Positions 5,527 through 13,022 of a stretch of DNA of 21,870 nt are shown here, piece by piece. The notes beneath the pieces are model-generated. The model had not been told where the DNA came from, searched no databases, and saw nothing but the letters and a program-made list of their open reading frames with translations. Origin of the DNA: Hadesarchaea archaeon (lineage in GTDB: Archaea > Hadarchaeota > Hadarchaeia > Hadarchaeales > Hadarchaeaceae); contig JAOUPD010000006.1 of the NCBI GenBank assembly GCA_029880065.1, positions 1 through 21,870 on the forward strand, read 5' to 3'. Every line of letters starts with the position of its first letter. Within the stretch, counting starts at the first letter, position 1. The position numbers and the translations under genes are program-made.

Positions 5527-6237
5527 GTGGGGTTGGTGCTTGGGGTGCTTCACCTAATCTTGGCGGATTCCGAACTCGAAACCGTGCCTCGGGAAATCGC
5601 TAACCACCGCGTCATCAAGTGGAGCGCGCGACGCCTAGGGAGGAGACCGACGGAGATATTGCTTAACTCGAGCCTCCATTATCCCGCGATGCGAAGGCTG
5701 CCTGATGGCGACCGGCGGGGGCGGCCGGACATCGTGCACATTTGTTTGTTGCTCGCTCTCGACACACCTCTCAACCGAGAAGGACTACTTCGCACCTATG
5801 TTCACACCCGACACAACAAAATTATCACCGTGGACCCGTCCACCCGCCTCCCCCGGATGTTCAATCGCTTCACTGGGTTAATCGAGCACCTTTTCCTCAC
5901 CGGTGAAGCGCCGCCAGAAAAGCCTTTGCTCACTCTTGAAAATGCCTCACTCGCCGAGCTTGTCGGGAGAATCAAGCCCAAAAAAGTCATATCATTCAGT
6001 CCGCGTGGGCAGATGCGGCATTACAAAGATCTCTTCATCAATACTTCGAAAGAGGACGACGTATGCGTCATCATCGGCGGATTCCCTCGCGGTGATTTCC
6101 TGTCTAATGTAACCGAGCTTTCGAACGAACTCGTGAGCATAGATCCAGAACTCCTTCGTGCACCAACTGTTTTGATGAGGGCAATTTTTGCATACGAGGA
6201 TGCGTTCGAGATCCAGAAAATCAGGCAGGGCAGGTGA
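5527..6237 (+). CDS. nep1: Nep1/Emg1-type rRNA pseudouridine N1-methyltransferase
   Basis: 236 aa, SPOUT-class methyltransferase that N1-methylates a pseudouridine in 16S rRNA helix 35 and assists small-subunit assembly. Recognised from LHLILADSELETVP at the N-terminus, SARRLGRRPTEILLNSS, HYPAMRRLPDGDRRGRPDIV, the substrate-binding LNREGLLRTYVHTR and ITVDPSTRLPRMFNRFTGLI, and the cofactor-site FPRGDFL near the C-terminus. Several in-frame GTG/TTG codons lie at the start; relatives begin just before LHL, so the true start may be 5536 or 5545 and the mRNA may be leaderless. It begins the translation cluster: the rnp4 ribosome-binding site overlaps its stop codon. Confidence 0.93.
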   Translation: MGLVLGVLHLILADSELETVPREIANHRVIKWSARRLGRRPTEILLNSSLHYPAMRRLPDGDRRGRPDIVHICLLLALDTPLNREGLLRTYVHTRHNKIITVDPSTRLPRMFNRFTGLIEHLFLTGEAPPEKPLLTLENASLAELVGRIKPKKVISFSPRGQMRHYKDLFINTSKEDDVCVIIGGFPRGDFLSNVTELSNELVSIDPELLRAPTVLMRAIFAYEDAFEIQKIRQGR

Positions 6238-6241
6238 TCAA

Positions 6242-6571
6242 ATGTCGCGTAAGGGCATCCAAGAATGGAAAGCCGAGCACAAGCGAATTGCGGCAGAGCG
6301 CATGGAGCGACTATTCGAGCTGGCTGAGGGGATATTTGGTGGGCGCCCCGAACTAGCCGACCGGTACGTGCAGCTCGCGTGGAGGCTCAAAACCAGATAC
6401 AACGTCAAGCTTCCCGCTCGCATGAAGAGAAAATTCTGCAGGAAATGCCTGTCGTTTTGGAAGCCCGGTGTCAGCTGTCGGGTGCGGGTTCAGTCGGGCC
6501 GCGTAACCATAACTTGCCTGAAGTGTGGTCGCATCGTGCGTTTGCCCTACAAGCCGAAAAAGAAAGAATAA
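6242..6571 (+). CDS. rnp4: RNase P protein component 4 (Rpp21/Rpr2 family)
   Basis: 109 aa. Helical N-terminal half (EHKRIAAERMERLFELAEGI) followed by a zinc ribbon with C66-x2-C69 and C92-x2-C95 (FCRKCLSFWKPG and TCLKCGRIVRLPY). In archaea it pairs with Rpp29 and the catalytic RNA to remove tRNA 5' leaders. The start is the ATG at 6242, with AGGTGA 5 nt upstream overlapping the nep1 stop. A longer frame from 6188 lies inside nep1 and is not needed. All four zinc ligands are intact. Confidence 0.94.
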   Translation: MSRKGIQEWKAEHKRIAAERMERLFELAEGIFGGRPELADRYVQLAWRLKTRYNVKLPARMKRKFCRKCLSFWKPGVSCRVRVQSGRVTITCLKCGRIVRLPYKPKKKE

Positions 6572-6692
6572 TCAAGTGTCTCTTTTAAAATCCTTCAACT
6601 TTAACAATGTCGAAAACGGTTAAAGTGTGGGAAAAGCGTTAATATCGCCAGCTTCAAGAAGGTTAGAGGACGAACTACAAGTGGGGGAAAAG

Positions 6693-7118
6693 ATGTCAGT
6701 TAAAGAAGTTCCTACAAACGCGCTCATCAAGCGGTTGAGCGAGGAGCTGGGGAAGCTGGAGGAGTTAACGCCACCCCAGTGGAGCCACTTCGTCAAGACT
6801 GGGGCCCACAAGGAGCGTCTTCCCGAGCAGCCCGATTGGTGGCATGTGCGCGCGGCCTCGCTACTTAGACGAGTTTACATCGACAGTCCGGTGGGGATCT
6901 CGAGACTCCGTAGCCATTACGGTGGACGGCAGAACCGCGGTCAAGCACCTGAACACTTTCGCAAGGGAGGGGGCAAGATTCTGCGCACCATACTTCAACA
7001 GCTCGAGCAAGCTGGCCTCGTTCGAAAAGTCGAGCGCAGTGGGCGGAAACTCACCCCGAGGGGCGCAACGATGATCGATAATTTAGCTAAACAGATAAAG
7101 GCCGAAAGGGAGGCTTGA
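6693..7118 (+). CDS. rps19e: Small-subunit ribosomal protein S19e
   Basis: 141 aa from the ATG at 6693 preceded by GTGGGGGAA. Family signatures: the N-terminal VKEVPTNALIKRLSEELGK, PDWWHVRAASLLRRVYIDSPVGISRLRSHYGG, the basic RQNRGQAPEHFRKGGGKILR loop and LEQAGLVRK...GRKLTPRG (winged-helix part). It binds the small-subunit head and is needed for rRNA maturation. The frame is open upstream to 6627, but those extra residues are not typical. The gap of 121 nt after rnp4 with TTTTAAAA at about 6584 may hold a separate promoter. The PDCD5 gene starts 2 nt after its stop codon. Confidence 0.95.
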   Translation: MSVKEVPTNALIKRLSEELGKLEELTPPQWSHFVKTGAHKERLPEQPDWWHVRAASLLRRVYIDSPVGISRLRSHYGGRQNRGQAPEHFRKGGGKILRTILQQLEQAGLVRKVERSGRKLTPRGATMIDNLAKQIKAEREA

Positions 7119-7120
7119 GA

Positions 7121-7450
7121 ATGGATGAGGAAGAAATCGAGGAACTGCGCAGGCAAAAGATGCTCGAGCTGAGAGCAAAGATTGAGGAACAGCAACGTCA
7201 GGCTGAACAACGACAACAATATGAGATTCAAAAAAGACTGGCTATCCAGCAAATCCTGACCCCCGAGGCCCGAAGCAGGTTAGCGAACATTCGAGCGGCC
7301 AAACCAGAGTTCGCTGAGCAACTAGAACTCCAGCTTATCCAGTTAGCTCAAGCGGGAAAGCTTGGATCGAAGATTACCGACACCCAGTTACGCCAAATTT
7401 TAGACAAACTGCAGGCACGGAAGCGCGAGTTCAAGATAAGGAGGGTTTAG
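7121..7450 (+). CDS. PDCD5-family DNA-binding protein
   Basis: 109 aa, strongly helical, rich in Glu, Gln and Arg. MDEEEIEELRRQKMLELRAK and QILTPEARSRLANI...KPEFAEQL are the family core: a charged N-terminal helix then a three-helix bundle. The C-terminus (ILDKLQARKREFKIRR) is basic. Archaeal members bind DNA weakly; the cellular role is unclear, but the gene constantly travels with S19e and L39e. The ATG at 7121 has GGGAGG 7 nt upstream, inside the end of rps19e. The L39e ribosome-binding site lies within its last codons. Confidence 0.93.
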   Translation: MDEEEIEELRRQKMLELRAKIEEQQRQAEQRQQYEIQKRLAIQQILTPEARSRLANIRAAKPEFAEQLELQLIQLAQAGKLGSKITDTQLRQILDKLQARKREFKIRRV

Positions 7451-7606
7451 ATGGCGCGAAATAAACCGGCTCCGCTTAAGCGAAGACTGGGAAAAGCAGC
7501 CAAGCGTACGCGACGTGCCCCCATATGGGTGATGTCCAAGACCGGGGGAAGAGTTCGCACCCACTCAAAGCGGCGCAGCTGGCGAAGGCAGCGCATAAAA
7601 CCATAG
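7451..7606 (+). CDS. rpl39e: Large-subunit ribosomal protein L39e
   Basis: 51 aa, extremely basic: MARNKPAPLKRRLGKAAKRT, then RRAPIWVMSKTGGRVRTHSK and a basic end. The PIWVM-x-KT and KRRSWRR elements are the L39e signature. The protein lines the exit tunnel of the large subunit. It begins directly after the PDCD5 stop codon, with AAGGAGGG about 6 nt before the ATG. It has the usual length for the family. Confidence 0.95.
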   Translation: MARNKPAPLKRRLGKAAKRTRRAPIWVMSKTGGRVRTHSKRRSWRRQRIKP

Positions 7607-7615
7607 GTGGAATCC

Positions 7616-7867
7616 ATGCCAGAGGAGCGGATATATGTCATCCCGTTAAGGGAAGCCAAAAGTGCCCCCCGCCAAAGGCGGACATCTCGGGCCGTCAAGA
7701 TCGTGCACGAGTTCCTGAGGCGCCACATGAAGTCTGAGGCGATAAAGCTCGATCAAGCGTTGAACCGCAAGCTCTGGGAGCGAGGAGCGAAGCACCACCT
7801 GCCGCGAATCCGGGTGCGGGTCGTCAAACAGGATGATGGTTCAATCGAAGCTTTTTTGGCAGAATAA
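7616..7867 (+). CDS. rpl31e: Large-subunit ribosomal protein L31e
   Basis: 83 aa: PEERIYVIPLREAKSAPRQR and TSRAVKIVHEFLRRHMK are the family N-terminus; IKLDQALNRKLWERGAKHHL and PRIRVRVVKQDDGSIEAFLA complete the fold near the tunnel exit. The ATG at 7616 fits homologues and has TAGGTGG 5 nt upstream; the GTG at 7607 is a less likely start. Tightly linked to L39e (9 nt) and aIF6 (9 nt). Confidence 0.95.
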   Translation: MPEERIYVIPLREAKSAPRQRRTSRAVKIVHEFLRRHMKSEAIKLDQALNRKLWERGAKHHLPRIRVRVVKQDDGSIEAFLAE

Positions 7868-7876
7868 GGTGGCGCC

Positions 7877-8539
7877 ATGTCGATTGTCAGGCTGAGCTTC
7901 AATCGAATTCCGTTCTTGGGAGCTTTCGCCCTAACAACAGACAAAATCACGCTGCTTCCCGAGCGCTTTCACGTTCGAGAGCAAATCGTGGAAGATGCGC
8001 TGGGCGTACCGGTAGCCCGGGCGAACATGCAAAATAGCCCCTTGCTGGGTATTCTGGCTGCTGGCAACTCTAATAGGCTCGTGTGCTCTGAGTTGCTTAA
8101 GTCCGAGGAGGAGGGGCGGCTTACCGAGCTTGGAGTGAGAGTTTCACGCATTCCTGGGCAATACACGGCGTTCGGAAATCTCGTGCTGGCGAACGACCAC
8201 GGCGCTATTGTGAACCCCGACCTTCCCGATGAGATTTTAAAACTCATAAGTAAGAACTTAGACGTGCCCGTGGAGCGAGGAACGATTGCGGGGGTCAAAA
8301 ACGTGGGCGCGACAGGCGTGGCAACGAATCGAGGGGTGCTCGTACATCCCGACGTGTCTAACGAGGAACTCACGCACGTTTCGGGTGTTCTTGGTGTGCC
8401 CGCGGAAGTCGGCACCGCATGCGGCGGGGTGAAGTATGTTGGGTTATGTTTGGTGGCGAATTCTAATGGTGTGATCGCCGGCAGGACCACAACAGGCCCC
8501 GAGCTGGGCCGCGTGGAGAGCGCATTGGGGTTCATCTAA
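7877..8539 (+). CDS. eif6: Translation initiation factor aIF6
   Basis: 220 aa, the full family length. The pentein fold shows five repeated units with G-N/N-x-x-G-x-L/V patterns: NRIPFLGAFALTT, AAGNSNRLVC, AFGNLVLANDHGAIVNP, ATGVATNRGVLVHPDV and GLCLVANSNGVIAGRTTTGP. aIF6 binds the large subunit and keeps it from joining the small subunit early, a late step in ribosome assembly. AAGGTGG precedes the ATG. It lies between L31e and LX, as in many euryarchaea. Confidence 0.96.
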   Translation: MSIVRLSFNRIPFLGAFALTTDKITLLPERFHVREQIVEDALGVPVARANMQNSPLLGILAAGNSNRLVCSELLKSEEEGRLTELGVRVSRIPGQYTAFGNLVLANDHGAIVNPDLPDEILKLISKNLDVPVERGTIAGVKNVGATGVATNRGVLVHPDVSNEELTHVSGVLGVPAEVGTACGGVKYVGLCLVANSNGVIAGRTTTGPELGRVESALGFI

Positions 8540-8548
8540 GGTGGTTAA

Positions 8549-8770
8549 ATGAAAATATTTCGCATTCAGGGTTGGTTCAAGCAGGGGCTCTACCGCCAGC
8601 GCTTCACGCGCGAGCTGCTGGCGCTCTCGAAAGAGCAGGCTCTCGAGCGGATTTACTCAGATGTCGGGAGCAAGCACCGGGTTAAACGCAACCTAATCCA
8701 TATAGAAGAGGCAATCGAAGTTAAACCCGAAGAGGTAAAAGATCCTCAAGTGCTGGCTATGTTGGAGTGA
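8549..8770 (+). CDS. rplX: Large-subunit ribosomal protein LX (L18Ae/eL20 family)
   Basis: 73 aa: KIFRIQGWFKQG...RFTRELLALSKEQALE and RIYSDVGSKHRVKRNLIHIE are the LX pattern, half the length of the eukaryotic protein because it holds only one of the two repeats. AAGGTGG lies just upstream of the ATG. It follows aif6 by 9 nt and precedes prefoldin by 4 nt, so all three are probably on one mRNA. Confidence 0.92.
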   Translation: MKIFRIQGWFKQGLYRQRFTRELLALSKEQALERIYSDVGSKHRVKRNLIHIEEAIEVKPEEVKDPQVLAMLE

Positions 8771-8774
8771 TAGG

Positions 8775-9218
8775 ATGGAAAAGATAAATGAAGAGGAGCA
8801 GAAAAAACTGCAGCGCGTCCTAAGCGAGCTTCGCAACCACCAAGCAACGACTGATGCCCTTCGCCAAAACCTCTCGTTGCTTACCGCATCACTTTCCGAA
8901 CTCTCGATGACCGTTGAGGCGATTAAGACGATAAAAAGACTTAAACCGGGGACCGATATCCTCGTGCCCATAGGCTCCGACTCTTTCATTTCCGCCAAGT
9001 TGGGAACGACGGAGAAAGTGATCACAGGGCTGGGCGCAGATGTCGCTGCTGAGCGCAGTATCACCGATGCAATCGTGACGCTTCAAGATCGAATGGCGGA
9101 GCTCGAGCAAGCTTTGAGCAAAACGCGCGAGGAACTGGAAAAACTGGATGAGCGAATCGAAGCCCTTACGCCAGAGGCGGAGCGGCTCCTTGAGAAGGCC
9201 CGGAAAGCTCAGCCCTAG
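8775..9218 (+). CDS. pfdA: Prefoldin subunit alpha
   Basis: 147 aa. Two long coiled-coil helices (about residues 3-50 and 95-143) flank a beta-hairpin core containing KPGTDILVPIGSDSFISAKL and KVITGLGADVAAERS, the alpha-subunit signature. Two alpha and four beta subunits form the jellyfish-shaped hexamer that hands unfolded proteins to the thermosome. The start has GGAGTGA upstream, overlapping the end of LX. It is followed 9 nt later by ftsY. The beta subunit is not in this window. Confidence 0.95.
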   Translation: MEKINEEEQKKLQRVLSELRNHQATTDALRQNLSLLTASLSELSMTVEAIKTIKRLKPGTDILVPIGSDSFISAKLGTTEKVITGLGADVAAERSITDAIVTLQDRMAELEQALSKTREELEKLDERIEALTPEAERLLEKARKAQP

Positions 9219-9227
9219 GGGAGCTCG

Positions 9228-10283
9228 ATGTTTGAGAAACTGAAGAAGAAGCTCAAACGTGTAGTGGAACGTATTAGTCAGAAGGCGGCCCCCGAGGAAC
9301 CACCTGAAGCGCCACCCGAAGTTCTTCCAGAGATCCCTCCAGAAGTCCCGCCCAAAACCCCCTCAAAAGTCCCACCTCCCAAAAAACCGCGCAAAGCGTT
9401 GAAGCGGATAGTGAAGCGCATCATCCGAAGGGAGCTCTCCCCAACGGATGTCGAAGACATCGTCTGGGAGCTTCAAGTTGGTCTGCTCGAGAGCGATGTC
9501 GCAGTGCCAGTCGCCGACCACATCATCGAGCGCGTGAAGGCTGGCCTAACGGGACGAAAGCTGGGGCTACGGGAGGACCCCAAGAAACTCGCGGATGAAG
9601 TCCTCCGCCAAGCGATTCAAGAAATTCTGACAACCGAGCAAAAGGTTGATTTACTCAAGGTCATCGAAGCCAAGCGCGCCGAGGGCGAACCCGCTGTGAT
9701 AGTTTTTGTTGGAATCAATGGTCACGGTAAAACCACAACAATCGCCAAGTTGGCGCGATACCTCATCGGGCACGGGTACAAACCAGTACTCGCGGCTGCA
9801 GACACCTTCCGCGCGGCTGGCATCGAGCAGCTTGAGATTCACGCCAAGCGTGTAGGCGTTGGGGTGATCAAACAGCGAAGGGGAGCCGACGCCGCGGCAG
9901 TTGCTTACGACGCGATCGCCCATGCAAAGGCCCGAGGGCTCGATGTCGTCCTCGTCGATACAGCTGGGCGGATGCAGACCGATCTCAACCTCATGGACGA
10001 GATGCGGAAGATCATACGGGTAGCGAAACCCGACCTCACGATTTTTGTTGGGGATGCCCTAACGGGAAACGATGCGGTCGAGCAGGCGCGAACGTTTGAC
10101 CAAGTCGTAGGGATAAACGGTTCAATTCTGTGCAAGATGGATGCCGACTCCCGGGGAGGCGCCGCTCTCTCGATAACCCAAGTGACAGGGCAACCGATTT
10201 TGTTTTTGGGTACTGGTCAGGACTACAAAGATCTGGTCGAGTTCAAGCCAGAAATTATTTTGAACGCTTTGTTCGGCGACTGA
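9228..10283 (+). CDS. ftsY: Signal recognition particle receptor FtsY
   Basis: 351 aa. A basic N-terminus (FEKLKKKLKRVVERI) precedes a Pro/Glu linker (about residues 22-54) built from EVPP/EIPP-like units, then another basic patch and the NG domain. GTPase motifs: VGINGHGKTTT (P loop, 161-171), AADTFRAAGIEQL, VDTAGRMQTD (243-252), CKMDADSRGGAALS (302-315; most relatives have TK-x-D) and LGTGQDYKDL. It docks ribosome-SRP complexes at the membrane. The Pro-rich spacer replaces the acidic A domain of bacteria and may act as a flexible tether. Start: ATG at 9228 with AGGGGAG upstream. The last 29 nt overlap the convergent gatB end. Confidence 0.97.
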   Translation: MFEKLKKKLKRVVERISQKAAPEEPPEAPPEVLPEIPPEVPPKTPSKVPPPKKPRKALKRIVKRIIRRELSPTDVEDIVWELQVGLLESDVAVPVADHIIERVKAGLTGRKLGLREDPKKLADEVLRQAIQEILTTEQKVDLLKVIEAKRAEGEPAVIVFVGINGHGKTTTIAKLARYLIGHGYKPVLAAADTFRAAGIEQLEIHAKRVGVGVIKQRRGADAAAVAYDAIAHAKARGLDVVLVDTAGRMQTDLNLMDEMRKIIRVAKPDLTIFVGDALTGNDAVEQARTFDQVVGINGSILCKMDADSRGGAALSITQVTGQPILFLGTGQDYKDLVEFKPEIILNALFGD

Positions 10284-11655
10284 CACGGCGCTTTTTCTTT
10301 CCCTTGAGTTTCGCACTCAGGAATTTTAGGATTTCCCTTGGGTCAGCTCGCCCCCGCGTGAGCTTCATCACCTTTCCGGCCAAGAAATTCAAGGCCTCTT
10401 TCCTGCCAGCGCGATAATCCTTTACGGCTTTTGGATTTTCTTCAATTGTTCTGGCGATGGCAGCACTAAGCTCCGCCCTCCCTAGGCGCCCTAATCCCAG
10501 TTTCCTGAGCAACTCTTCAGGTTCAGCAGGTTGCTCCACGAGCTTTCGGAGCACGAGCTCTCCTTGCTCGGGAGTTATCCGCTTGGCTTTGACCATCCGA
10601 AGCAGGCCCGCGAGCTGTTTGTGTGTGAACTTCACTTCCGTAGCGCGAAGCTTCATGTAGTTCAGTACCTTCTTGAGATTCGTCTGGAACCAAGTCGCGA
10701 CGAGCTTCGGGTCCACCTCTTTTGCGACAGCCTCGAAGAGGTCTGCAAGCTCTCGTTCACTGACGATAACTCCCGCCACAGCTTGGGATATTTGATACTG
10801 TTTGACCAATCGCTGCTCGCGCTGGTGAGGTGCCTCGACCATGCGCTTTCGGATCGTCTCGACACGTGCGCGATCTATGACGATTGGGAAAATGTCAGGA
10901 TCCGGTATAACATGAAAATCTACGACTTTCATTCGCATGGGTACCGTAATCATTTGACTTTCCAGATAAGCACGCGTTTCATAGGGGATAACCGCCCCGC
11001 GCTCGATCAAAGCCCTCTGCCGCATAACCTCGAACTTGACCGCGCGATAGGCCCCCTTAGTTGAATTAATATTTTTTATTTCGACTCGGGTTCCACCTTC
11101 AAGCGAGATATTGGTATCTGCGCGCAGCGTGCCCGGTTCCGGCCTGACTTTTCCTGAATAGTCGAGCACACGCATCAACTGTCTTAGGAATCTACGGGCC
11201 TCCTCGGGCGAGTGCATATCCGGCTCCGTCACTATCTCCACGAGCGGTACTCCACAGCGGTTGAAATCTACGGTGCCTGCAACAGGATCATATGCCCCCG
11301 GGTCCTCCTCGAGATGCACTTCTCGAATCCTGACGCCCACGAGTTCACCGTTTATGCCAATCGGTGTGCTTGAGTGTTGGTAACCAGCAGGTAAATCGGG
11401 GTAATCGTAGTGCTTGCGTTGGACGTAGATCGGTTGGTCAAGCACCACCTCACAGCCAAGCATCAGCGCAAGCTCGATTACTGCATCAACCGCCTTCACG
11501 TTTGGTGGCATGGGCTTGGCACCGGGCATGGCCGTGCATATCGGACATACATTCGTGTTTGGAGGATCCTCCCTGTAGTCAGTTGGGCAATCGCAGCATA
11601 GTTTGCGTTTGGTTGCTAGCTGCTCGTGAACCTCGAGCCCTATTTTCATCCTCAT
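10255..11655 (-). CDS. gatB: Asp-tRNA(Asn)/Glu-tRNA(Gln) amidotransferase subunit B
   Basis: 466 aa, GatB-sized; the GatE paralogue is longer with an inserted AspRS-like domain. Motifs: KIGLEVHEQLATKRKLCCDC and CPICTAMPG (zinc knuckle), YDYPDLPAGYQHSSTPIG, VRIREVHLEEDPGAYDP (metal/ATP site), FNRCGVPLVEIVTEPDM, LRADTNISLEGGTRVEIKNI, and a C-terminal YqeY-like helical tail (EENPKAVKDYRAGRKEALNF) that contacts tRNA. It phosphorylates the misacylated Asp/Glu side chain and amidates it with ammonia channelled from GatA. Its ATG overlaps the gatA stop by 4 nt, so translation is probably coupled. The kinase-site residues that I can judge are intact, unlike those of its partner GatA. Confidence 0.94.
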   Translation of the reverse strand: MRMKIGLEVHEQLATKRKLCCDCPTDYREDPPNTNVCPICTAMPGAKPMPPNVKAVDAVIELALMLGCEVVLDQPIYVQRKHYDYPDLPAGYQHSSTPIGINGELVGVRIREVHLEEDPGAYDPVAGTVDFNRCGVPLVEIVTEPDMHSPEEARRFLRQLMRVLDYSGKVRPEPGTLRADTNISLEGGTRVEIKNINSTKGAYRAVKFEVMRQRALIERGAVIPYETRAYLESQMITVPMRMKVVDFHVIPDPDIFPIVIDRARVETIRKRMVEAPHQREQRLVKQYQISQAVAGVIVSERELADLFEAVAKEVDPKLVATWFQTNLKKVLNYMKLRATEVKFTHKQLAGLLRMVKAKRITPEQGELVLRKLVEQPAEPEELLRKLGLGRLGRAELSAAIARTIEENPKAVKDYRAGRKEALNFLAGKVMKLTRGRADPREILKFLSAKLKGKKKRRVSRRTKRSK

Positions 11656-13022
11656 TTCACAGCCTCCAAAGCACGCATGACGCGCAATACGGTCTCTTCA
11701 CCAAGCACTTTGCCTTGCACCTGCAGGCCAACCGGGATGCCACTAGCCTCACCCGCTTTGACGGTTCCAGCACAGATGCCAGCGAGGTTGATTGGTGAAG
11801 TCAAGTAATCGTATGCGTACATCTCGGCCGGGGACAACTTCGTGCCCAACTGATGGGGCAGCTTAGGCACAGTTGGCCCCACAATAACGTCGACCTTATT
11901 TAACGCTTCACCGAATTCTCGTCTCATAAGCGTCCGAACTTGTAGTGCACGTTTGTAGTGCCTGTCATGTTGATCCTTGCGGCTGATGTAGTCCCCGCAC
12001 GTAATCCTACGAAGCACCTCATCACCACAAACTTCTTCAATGCGTCGCCCGTACTTGCGGCCGTCGAACTTGCGCGTTGCAGAGAAGAACTCGGCGAACA
12101 TGATCACGTAATATGCTGACAGACTTTTTTCTAGATTGGGGAGTTCAACTTCTACGACCTCAGCTCCAAGATCATGCAGTTTCTCGACCGCGCCATCGAT
12201 TACCCCCATGACTGCGGAATCTGTTAGCTCGCTGAACTTGGAGCTCGTCCCTACACGAATATTTTCGATGCCGATGCCGAGCTTATCTGAATAGTTGACG
12301 CTTGGAGAGTCTAGACTTGTGCACTCTTTCGGGTTGTGGCCAGCGATGGTCTCCAGCATCAGCGCTGCACCGTAGACATCTGGCGCTAGCGGTCCGATCT
12401 GATCAAAGCTTACTGCTAACTCAATCAAACCGTGGGCTGGTACCAAACCTTGGGTTGGTCTGATGCCGACGACCCCGCAATGGCTCGCAGGGTTCCTAAT
12501 TGCGCCGCCAGTATCCGTGCCCAGACAGATGTCGCACATCCCAGCGGCTATTGCTGCGGCACTACCGCTGCTCGAACCCCCGGGGATATGGCCTGGTGCG
12601 ACAGGATTGTCGGTCGGACCAAATGAGCTGGTCTCGCCGCTCGAGCCGCACGCGAACTCATCCATGTTGTTCATACCCACTATTATGCCCCCTGCATCAC
12701 GGACTCTTCGGATGACCTCGGCGTCGTAAGGGGAGACGTAATTTTCTAGAGTGCGAGAGGCACAAGTGGCCCGGAGCCCCTTGACGTTTATGTTCGATTT
12801 TATCCCGATCGTGAGGCCCGCCAGCTTGCCCATATGTTCTCCACGCTTGAGCTTGCAGTCAACGGCTTCGGCTTCAGCAAGAGCATTTGGGTTGAGTTCA
12901 ATAAACGCCTTTATTTTTTTATCCAACTTTTTGATCCGGTCTAGTGCTTGCTGCACGTTTTCCGTAGCCGAAAGCTCCCCCTGCTGTATTGCCCCAAGTT
13001 TCTCTATCGTTCCTCGACCCAC
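11652..13022 (-). CDS. gatA: Amidotransferase subunit A with the nucleophile Ser replaced by Ala
   Basis: 456 aa, amidase-signature fold. GatA hydrolyses Gln to ammonia using a Ser-cisSer-Lys triad. The Lys (K75 in IGIKSNINVKG) and the cis-Ser (S150/S151 in IPGGSSSGSAAA) are present. The strand that should read GTDTGGS-IR-x-PA reads LGTDTGGAIRNPASHCGVVG: residue 174, the expected nucleophile Ser, is Ala (codon GCA at 12503-12501). The usual SRxG and ASSLDQIGP are also altered (PAHGLIELAVSFDQIGP). The likely Gln-binding Arg (LRRITCGDY) and Asp (YAYDYLTSP) regions remain. One base change at 12503 would restore Ser (TCA), so a sequencing error or polymorphism is possible. GTG start, GGAGGTG upstream, overlapping gatC by 19 nt. 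Confidence 0.93.
   Translation of the reverse strand: MGRGTIEKLGAIQQGELSATENVQQALDRIKKLDKKIKAFIELNPNALAEAEAVDCKLKRGEHMGKLAGLTIGIKSNINVKGLRATCASRTLENYVSPYDAEVIRRVRDAGGIIVGMNNMDEFACGSSGETSSFGPTDNPVAPGHIPGGSSSGSAAAIAAGMCDICLGTDTGGAIRNPASHCGVVGIRPTQGLVPAHGLIELAVSFDQIGPLAPDVYGAALMLETIAGHNPKECTSLDSPSVNYSDKLGIGIENIRVGTSSKFSELTDSAVMGVIDGAVEKLHDLGAEVVEVELPNLEKSLSAYYVIMFAEFFSATRKFDGRKYGRRIEEVCGDEVLRRITCGDYISRKDQHDRHYKRALQVRTLMRREFGEALNKVDVIVGPTVPKLPHQLGTKLSPAEMYAYDYLTSPINLAGICAGTVKAGEASGIPVGLQVQGKVLGEETVLRVMRALEAVK

Noticed and set aside
7969..8535. 188-codon antisense frame on the minus strand across aif6
   Set aside because: It is a shadow of a well-conserved gene, Ser/Thr/Pro-rich as expected from reversed codons, with no independent support.
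10255..11655. GatE instead of GatB
   Set aside because: The protein lacks the inserted AspRS-like domain and length of GatE and is encoded directly with GatA and GatC.
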